Source: Hymenopus coronatus (taxonomy: Eukaryota; Arthropoda; Insecta; Mantodea; Hymenopodidae). Taken from it: a DNA stretch of 64,000 nt. Location: assembly GCA_030762935.1 (NCBI GenBank), contig CM060896.1:9887501-9951500 (forward strand), read 5' to 3'. The notes under the pieces were generated by a model that searched no databases, was not told the origin of the DNA, and worked only from the letters and a program-made list of their open reading frames with translations. Both the position numbers and the translations under genes were made by a program. Below, piece by piece: positions 56,938 to 64,000 of the stretch; position 1 is the stretch's first letter; each line of letters begins with the position of its first letter.

Positions 56938-57494
56938 ACATTCTTTGTCTATCTCTACAATTTACATACTGTATAGATAAGGTATTGTATTTCACCCAAA
57001 AATTCCATACCGAGATTTCACCGGAAATACAGGTTTTGGGTCCCCCTGAATCCAAAAAATAAATGTTTAGAAAAATGTCCGTGTGTGTGTGTCTGTGGAC
57101 AGCACTTCTCAAAAACGAAAAAACCGTTAAATACCAAACTTGGTATTTAAGTTTGGTATCTTCCAAGGATGCGACACTAAGATTTTCAAGAAAATCCCCC
57201 CACCCCCAAACTGCCCTTTACATGGAACTTTTTTCGAACATTTTCATTTTCTCAAAAATGGCTCTAACGATTTTGATTAAAATGTCATATATGAAAGATA
57301 TTTACCTGACAGGTTGTGACTATCACTTTACCTATAGTACTCCCTTATTTCGCTTCTACTTGCAAGGAAGCAAGTAATAAGACTATTTCTGATAATTTTT
57401 TTCTCGACTAGCATGAAGCAAATAGAAGAATAAGCTTTTTAAAAATATTTTTGACAGAGATGTAGAGAAAGTGTTGTGAATGGAACACATCAGA
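56938..57494 (+). mobile_element. HLR copy, internally deleted
   Basis: Starts ACATTCTTTGTCTATCTCTA with the palindrome and ends GTAGAGAAAGTGTTGTGAATGG, ACACATCAGA. About 280 bp are missing after ATTTACCTGACAGGTTGTG. Both termini are present, so the copy is a deletion derivative of 557 bp. Confidence 0.78.
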
Positions 57495-57566
57495 TTTTTC
57501 ATTTTAATGGAACATGCTGTTAAAAAAACAACACACAAGACACTTATACAGAGCTTCTTCTTTAAA

Positions 57567-58242
57567 TCTTAAGTGTTCCACTCACAAGAGTTTCTCTACA
57601 TCTCTGTAACACATCATGTTAACGAACTTACTCTTCTATCTCTTCATACTAATCGAGATAAACATTAGCACAAACGGTCTTATTACTTAGTTCCTTATAA
57701 GTAGAAGGGAATACACTACACTAAACTGACAGTCAAATGTTTTAAAATGTGGTTGCTATGGAATTGAAATCCGTTTCTTTGTGTGGCCAGGAGTTGACAA
57801 CTTTCCGTATGACAAAAGATTAAGTATTTTAAAACTGAAAGCAATAACAAGATATATCTCGAAAACGGTCAACTCCACGAAAAAAATGTACATGACTTAA
57901 ATTGTGTGTTTTAATGAGATCTACGTTTTTGGTAGGGTAAGTATTTATTTATCTCTTGCAGATTGCTAGTTATGCAAAATTCAGAAAAGTTCACCCAGAA
58001 TAAATAGGTCTACAGAGGCTATTTCTAGAAAATTCAAAATATACATTTTATTTTTCACGTATATCTCTCATATATCCTAAATTTTAATCAAAACTGTTAC
58101 AGCTAGAACCATTTTTGAGAAAAACAAAATTTTCGACATTTTTTCCATGTAAAGGGTAGTTGGATTGTATCGCATTTTTGCAAGAAAGTGTTCTTAAATA
58201 TGAAGTTTGGTATTTTCGGACGTTTTTGAGCTATGCTGCTCG
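57567..58242 (-). mobile_element. HLR copy that runs into an expanded CA tract
   Basis: Reverse HLR from TCTTAAGTGTTCCACTCACAAG through TTTTGAGCTATGCTGCTCGCAG. Where other copies have 20-50 bp of (CA)n followed by GGACCTTTTTC, this one enters a 1-kb array. The element's remaining end is not seen beyond the array. Confidence 0.78.
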
Positions 58243-59282
58243 CAGACAAACACACACAAACACACACAGACACAGACAAACACAGACAAACACACACAAA
58301 CACAGACAAACCCACACAAACACACACACAAACACAGACAAACACACACTAACACAGACAAACACACACAAACACACAGACAAACACACACAAACACACA
58401 CAAACAGACAGACACACACAAACACAGACAACACACACAGACACAGACAAACACACACAAACACAGACAAACAGACAGACACACACTAACACAGACAAAC
58501 ACACACAGACACAGACAAACATACACAAACACAGACAAACAGACAGACACACACTAACACAGACAAACACACACAGACACACACAAACACACACAAACAC
58601 ACACAAACACACACAAACACAGACAAACAGACAGACACACACAAACACAGACAAACACACACAAACACACAGACAAACACACACAAACACACACAAACAG
58701 ACAGACACACACAAACACAGACAACACACACAGACACAGACAAACACACACAAACACAGACAAACAGACAGACACACACTAACACAGACAACACACACAG
58801 ACACAGACAAACACACACAAACACACACAAACACACACAAACACAGACAAACACAGACAAACTCACACAAACACAGACAAACACAGACAAACTCACACAA
58901 ACACACACAAACACACACAAACACACACAGACACAGACAAACACAGACAAACACACACAAACACAGACAAACTCACACAAACACACACACAAACACAGAC
59001 AAACACACACTAACACAGACAAACACACACAAACACACAGACAAACACACACAAACACACACAAACACAGACAAACAGACAGACACACACAAACACAGAC
59101 AACACACACAGACACAGACAAACACACACAAACACACACAAACACAGACAAACAGACAGACACACACTAACACAGACAACACACACAGACACAGACAAAC
59201 ACACACAAACACACACAAACACACACAAACACAGACAAACACAGACAAACTCACACAAACACACGCAAACACACAGACACAC
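58243..59282. repeat. (ACACAA/ACAGAC) microsatellite, 1.04 kb
   Basis: Hexamer words ACACAA, ACAGAC and ACACAC with longer recurrent blocks, such as AAACAGACAGACACACAC at about 58403, 58468, 58544, 58626, 58696, 58761, 59074 and 59153. It starts exactly at the internal CA tract of the adjacent HLR. The cysteine/valine-rich frames on the minus strand are repeat artefacts. Confidence 0.94.
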
Positions 59283-59421
59283 AATGTTATTACATTACGT
59301 ATTAAGATATTGTTTATGTAAACTTATGTACCACAGACCATGGAGTATTACTAATCAATGTATGGGAACTTGATGTTAAATAAAGGTTATACAGGTTGGG
59401 ACTCGGGAAATTGTACATTTT
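59283..59421. other. Unassigned spacer
   Basis: About 140 bp with no recognised feature. Confidence 0.4.
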
Positions 59422-60278
59422 GCTTTCTCTTCACGTACTATGTATATAGTGTATAGAGAAGGTATTGTATTGTACAAAAAAATTCAATACCGAGATTTCA
59501 CCGGATGTACATGTTTTGGGTCCCCCTGAATCAAAAAAAAAAATTCAGAAAAAGGTCCGTGTGTGCATGTGTGTGTCTGTGGACAGTATAGCTCAAAAAC
59601 GAAAATACCGTTAAATACCAAACTTGGTATTTAAGTTTGGCATCTTCCAAGGATGCGACATGAAAATTATCAAGAAAATCCGCCCATCCCCAACTACCCT
59701 TTAGATGGTACATTTTTCGAAAATTTTGATTTTCATAAAAATGGCTCTAACGATTTTGATTAAAATATCGTATATTAAAGATATTTGCCTGACAAATAAA
59801 ATGCATATCTTGAATTTTCCGGGAATAGCCTCTGAAGACTACTTTATTCTGGAGGAATTTTACAGCATTTTTAATAACTGCTAAATCGTAAGAGATGGAC
59901 AAAAACCTACCACACAAAAAATGTAGAGCACTTTAAAACACACAATTTATGTTATACCCATTTTTTTCGTGGAGTTAATCGTGTTTTAGATATTCCTTGT
60001 TTTTGGTTTCAAGTTGGAAAAACTTATTTTTTCATACAAGAATTTGTCAACTCGTGTCCATGCAAACAAAGGAACTTCAGTGACATAGCAACCAGCTTTT
60101 GACTATCACTTTAACCTATGGTACTCCCTTATTTCACTTCTACTTACAAGGCAGCAAGTAATAGGACTATTTCTGCTATTTTTTTCTCAATTAGCATGAA
60201 GTAAAAAGAAGCAATAGCTTTTTAACAATAGTTTGTTGCAGAGGTATAGAGAAAGTGATGTGGATGGAACACATCAGA
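59422..60278 (+). mobile_element. HLR copy, subfamily A, full length
   Basis: 857 bp from GCTTTCTCTTCACGTACTAT to TATAGAGAAAGTGATGTGG, ATGGAACACATCAGA. The order is complete and close to consensus. Confidence 0.82.
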
Positions 60279-61363
60279 TATTTATTGGTAATCCCATAGT
60301 TAATAATGCATTTGCCTGTCAAATGTTTTTCACAAACAAAGCGTCTGTTATTGCCATTTTGTTAGGCGCAAACATCTGATCGCTGGAGATGCGCATCAGG
60401 GCAGTTGAAGCAAGAGTAGGATTTTCGCGCAGCATTCCGAACAGATGGTTGATACCAGGCAGGGTTGCCAGATTCATTTCACAAAGTATCGCCAGAATTG
60501 TTTTAATAATCGCAGAGTGCATATTGAAGTCGTCCAATTTCACATTCACATTGTTGAAAATCGTCTCTAACGTTTGGTTCAGATTTTTGTTTGTGTTTTT
60601 ACTGCATGTTTCTTAGTGTCAGATCATTGAACTCTTAGTTGCAAACAAAATACAAAAGTTATATCACAAGAAACCTGCTGAAGTCATTTATTTATTTATT
60701 TCAGGTTCACAACTGCAGGATAGCAATCTGCTTATCGACAATGGTGTTACCTCGTGTAGTGTTATATTTGGTTTCTGTTTCTCTTTGGATTGTATTCATT
60801 AGATTAAACACGCTCCCTTCAACATTTCCAGACTTGGGGCATAGGGAATAATCGGCTACAGAAACTCAGTCGGGAGTCGTACCCGGAACCCTTCGTAAAG
60901 CAGGAAGGCAACTCTGTTAAAGGTTTATCACAATTTCCCCCCACTTACTAATACTTCATTTACTCAAATGCTATATTTGCATTCAACTGGTGCATTTGAC
61001 TCAAACAGTTCTCTTGAACTCGATGCGACTGCATTACTAGCGACGTAACAATGAAAAGGTAACAACATCCTGTGACCGCTGATTGCAGGTTGTTTGGACT
61101 ATTTTCATAGCAGTAGTGACTTAATGAACATATCATCACTCTAGTCATTAATATATTACTTAATTTGTGAAACAATGTACAATACACTTTTCAAGGAATA
61201 CTTTTAAATTATTTTCTTGACTTCAGAGGTAGTCCAAAATTCGCAAATCACCTGAATTAAAAATCGGTCGGAAAATGCATCTTTTAGCAGCCCAAACTGC
61301 GATTTTTGCCCAATCTGGCAACACTGATACCAGGTAAAACTCATAGGAATGAGTAATCTCAAG
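60279..61363. other. Unassigned 1.1-kb region
   Basis: Mostly single-copy in this window. A minus-strand frame at 60319-60549 (76 codons, GINHLFGMLRENPTLASTAL) reads like ordinary protein but has no motif I can assign. It could be a fragment of a transposon or a gene exon. Near 60875-60905 a minus-strand GGGTACGACTCCC is weakly B-box-like. Confidence 0.4.
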
Positions 61364-61616
61364 ACAACGTTTTTCCAACAAGATGGAGCTACAGCCCGTA
61401 ACACAATGTCTACACCGCGACTGGGGGATGTCTCTAGAGCTCCAGGCTTTTTCCTCTGGGCTTAGCTCAAAGAAAAGGAGGTTCCACACTGCTGCTCCTG
61501 ATTTCAAAATGGCAGTCCAAGAAGAGACTTTACCAGCGTGTTATCAGAAACTCCAAAAAGCGCTGGCAACAATGTATCAACGCCGATGGAACCTGCTAGG
61601 GCTCTCCCAGAAGTAG
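61364..61616 (+). pseudogene. Tc1/mariner-superfamily transposase fragment
   Basis: TTFFQQDGATARNTM reproduces the second catalytic motif (FQQDGATAH) of a divergent mariner-like transposase family common in arthropods; the Asp is at 61382-61384. A compressed VSRAPGFFLWA follows, in which the usual SPDL..DFFLWG has lost its Asp, then a stop. A later frame (FKMAVQEETLPACYQKLQKA) may be the C-terminal helix region. The fragment is clearly dead. No terminal repeats were recognised. Confidence 0.6.
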
Positions 61617-61763
61617 CCGACCTCACGTATAGAATACAGCGGTTGTTGTTTCAAACAACAATAGTAAAAAGTACCAAACTTAGAAAACTTAACTTTAAAG
61701 TTTGACGATTTTAAATTGTTAAGTATTTGTGTGGCAGCCATCATTAGTGAATGCTGTCAGCAA

Positions 61764-62775
61764 ATGTGTAAACTGGTCATCGTTATGTGATACAATACTT
61801 TCATTTGAAAGGTCTTAGTCCAGCTAATATAAAAATTGAGCTAGATTCTACTTTGGGAGAGTTTGCTACAACAGTGAAATATTGGGTGGCAGAGTTTCAG
61901 TGCGGCCGTACGAGCTGCCAAGACGAACATCGCAGTGGTCGACCAAATGAGGTTACCAGTCCATAATTTGTAAAGAGAATCCACAAAATAGTGTTGAATA
62001 ACCGTCGATTGAAACTGCGCAAGCCAGCAGATATTGCAGACATTTCAAAAAATTATGTACATCGCATATTGACTGAAAATGTGTATGTGAGAAAGTTGTG
62101 TGTAAGGTGGGTGCTGCGTTTGCTCACAGGAGAACAAAAACAGCGTCGTGAGGATGTTTCAGTCGAGTGTTTGGCAATGTTTCGCTGCAATAAATTTTTG
62201 CGTCGATTCATAACATTAGATGACATCTGGGTCCATCACTTCACACCTGAGTCGAATGAACAAGCAAAAACAGTAGATTGGAAGGGGAAAATCGGCTCCA
62301 AAAAAGACAAAGACATTTCCATCTGCAGGCAAGGTCATGACATCAGTTTTCTGGGATAATTTTCATTGATTATCTCAAAAAAGAAAAAGTAATCAAATGC
62401 GAATATCATGCGAACTTGTTACAGCGTTTGAGTAATGAAATCGAGCAAAAACGGCCGCATTTAGTGAAAAAGTTTTGTTTCATCAAGACAATGCACCAGT
62501 TCACACGTCCATTATCGCCATGACCAAAATCAATGAGTTAAAGTTCGAATTGCTTCCTCATGCACCCTGTTCGCCAGATTTAGGCCCCTCTGATTATTTT
62601 CTGTTTCCAAACTTGAAGAAATGGCTTGATGGTAGAAGATTTACCAACAATGAAGAGGTGGAGTCTGCAGTTGTTTGCAGTCCTCTACAGTTCTCACTAT
62701 AAACAGGGTATCGAAGCTATTGAACATCGCTGGGAAAAGTGTATTGAGCTGAAAGGAGACTATGTAGAGAAATAA
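61764..62775 (+). pseudogene. Near full-length mariner transposase pseudogene
   Basis: The order of a complete irritans-type transposase of about 345 residues is readable across frameshifts. It runs IQYFHLKGLSPANIKIELDS, WVAEFQCGRTSCQDEHRSGR, a stop at 61964-61966, LNNRRLKLRKPADIADISKN, CVRWVLRLLTGEQKQRRE, RRFITLDDIWVHHFTPES, IIFIDYLKKEKVIKCEYHAN, FHQDNAPVHTSIIAM, SPDLGPSDYFLFPNLKKWLD, and HRWEKCIELKGDYVEK with a stop at 62773-62775. The second and third catalytic aspartates (62487-62489 and 62592-62594) are both kept with 34 residues between them. Frameshifts occur near 61790, 62345 and 62690. It is on the opposite strand to the 13.7-15.2 kb mariner and much closer to a complete ORF, but still inactive. 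Confidence 0.88.
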
Positions 62776-62974
62776 AGATGTTTTTCCCCAAAAACTTTGT
62801 GCTTTCTTGTTAGGTGGAGTACTTCTGGGACAGCTCTCGTATTTCGGGGATGTTATATTCAAAAAAATTGAAAATCACAAACATGGCAATTCATGCCATA
62901 AATAAAATGTTTATAGCTGTTTTGGCATCTGTCTTTCAATTTTGTACTATTCTCCGAGGCCCACCCTGTACAAA
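62776..62974. other. Mariner 3' flank and unassigned sequence
   Basis: About 200 bp following the mariner stop. The mariner's 3' terminal repeat should lie here but could not be paired by eye with a 5' copy. Confidence 0.4.
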
Positions 62975-63112
62975 AAAGTCACACGGATCTCTTTCTAAAA
63001 ACACTTTTTTCAGACTCAGGGGACCTCAAAACATATATTCCGGTGAAACCTCGACATTGAATTTTGGGTGGAATACAATGCCTTCTCATCAATGTACATA
63101 CGGCTAGACAAA
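62975..63112 (-). mobile_element. HLR end fragment
   Basis: CACACGGATCTCTTTCTAAA, GACTCAGGGGACCTCAAAAC and TTGAATTTTGGGTGGAATAC belong to the last part of a reverse HLR. The palindrome is reduced to TTCTCATCAATGTACATACGG, an incomplete subfamily B arm. Confidence 0.65.
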
Positions 63113-63170
63113 ACAAAAACCTATCTGACTGGAGCACATCAGATTCCTTCTCGACTCGACGCGCATTTTT

Positions 63171-64000
63171 ACTTTCTCTACACGTACTATGTACATAGTG
63201 TATAGAAAAGGTATTATATTGCATCCGAAAATTCGATACCGAGATTTCACCGGAAATACGTTTTGCGACCTCCTGAATCCAAAAAATGCATTTTTAGAAA
63301 AATGTCTGAGTGTGTGTACGTGTGTGTGTCTGTGGGCAGCGTAATTAAAAAAAGAAAAGTCGTTAAATACCAAATTTGGTATTTAAGTTTAGATTCTTCC
63401 AGGAATGCGACACCAAGATTTTGAGAAAAATCCCGCCACCCCAAACTACCCTTTATATGGAACTTTGTCGAAAATTTTGATTTTGTCAAAAATGGCTCTA
63501 ACGATTTTGATTAAAATATTGTATATCTAAGATATTTACCTGACAAATAAAATGTATATCTTGAATTTTCTGGGAATAGCCTCTGGAGGCTACTTTATTC
63601 TGGATGAATTTTACGGAATTTTGCAAAACTGCTAAACCGTAAGAGATGGACAAAAACTTACTGCACGAAAAATACAGAGCACGTTAAAAGACAAAATTTA
63701 TGTTACATACATTTTTTTCGTGGAGTTTATTGTTTTTGCGACATTCCTTGTTTTTGTTTTCTGCTTTGAAAAACTTATAAACTTTTCTCATACAGGAATT
63801 TGTCAACTCGCGTCCACACAAACAAAGGAACTTCAGTCACATAACAACCAGATTTTGACTATCACTTTAACCTATGTTACTACCTTGTTTCACTTCTACT
63901 TACAAGGAAGCAAGTAATAAGGCTATTTCTGCTAATTTTTTCTCGATTAGCATGAAGTAAATAGAAGCATAAGCTTTTTAACACTAAGTTGTTGCAGAGA
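63171..64000 (+). mobile_element. HLR copy, subfamily A, cut by the window end
   Basis: Starts ACTTTCTCTACACGTACTAT with a near-perfect palindrome (ATGTACATAGTGTATAGAAAAGG) and runs in consensus order to TTGTTGCAGAGA at the last base. Only the final GTAGAGAAAGT, hairpin and CATCAGA are outside the window. Confidence 0.82.

Noticed and set aside
58103..59284. Cys/Val-rich open frames on the minus strand
   Set aside because: Product of the ACACAA/ACAGAC microsatellite; every phase is open.

Overview
The window looks like repeat-rich, non-genic chromatin from a large arthropod genome, probably an insect. The basis is the mix of families: irritans-type and other mariner DNA transposons, an insect-type Helitron terminus, a jockey/CR1-like LINE fragment, several tRNA-derived SINEs, and long satellite arrays in an A+T-rich background. 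I found no convincing host protein-coding gene, rRNA gene or functional tRNA gene. Almost every long open frame is a by-product of tandem repetition. The species cannot be named from the sequence alone.

One interspersed repeat dominates both flanks (1-22 kb and 45.4-64 kb). It is about 750-900 bp when complete, is present in some 35-40 copies or fragments in both orientations, and is called HLR (Helentron-like repeat) here. Written in its + orientation it begins with ACTTTCTCTAC inside a large perfect or near-perfect palindrome. It carries an internal (GT)n tract and ends with GTAGAGAAAGT, a small hairpin and CACATCAGA. Copies sit in T-tracts and are repeatedly nested in one another. Terminal repeat at one end, subterminal repeat plus hairpin at the other, T-T insertion and no coding capacity fit a non-autonomous Helentron (HINE/DINE-1-like) element. 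Two subfamilies (A and B) differ in the palindrome arms in a compensatory way.

Layout: 1-4.1 kb nested HLRs; 4.15-5.97 kb a 65-70-bp satellite grown out of an HLR end; 6.37-7.06 kb two mariner 3' halves arranged head-to-head as a fold-back; 7.2-13.4 kb HLRs with a LINE fragment (9.85-11.0 kb) and a tRNA-like SINE; 13.7-16.3 kb a mariner with a 61-bp tandem array inside its transposase and a 46-bp tandem array grown from its terminal repeat; 16.3-22.6 kb unassigned DNA, HLRs, SINEs and a truncated mariner; 22.66-26.5 kb a GGT/GTTCAT-type simple-sequence array; 26.5-45.25 kb about 178 copies of a 105-bp satellite with multi-kb higher-order duplications; 45.4-49 kb HLRs with a nested SINE; 49.1-50.2 kb a TATG-type microsatellite; 50.4-53.6 kb an HLR hosting three nested insertions (another HLR, a SINE with target-site duplication, an 831-bp Helitron); 53.6-60.3 kb HLRs and a 1-kb (ACAMAC)n microsatellite grown inside an HLR; 60.3-63 kb unassigned DNA, a Tc1/mariner-superfamily fragment and a near-complete mariner pseudogene; then HLRs to the window end.

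The unifying observation is that at least four of the tandem arrays start inside a transposable element: HLR end, HLR internal CA tract, mariner ORF and mariner terminal repeat. The window therefore records transposons seeding satellites at different stages. All functional statements are inference from sequence; no database search was possible.
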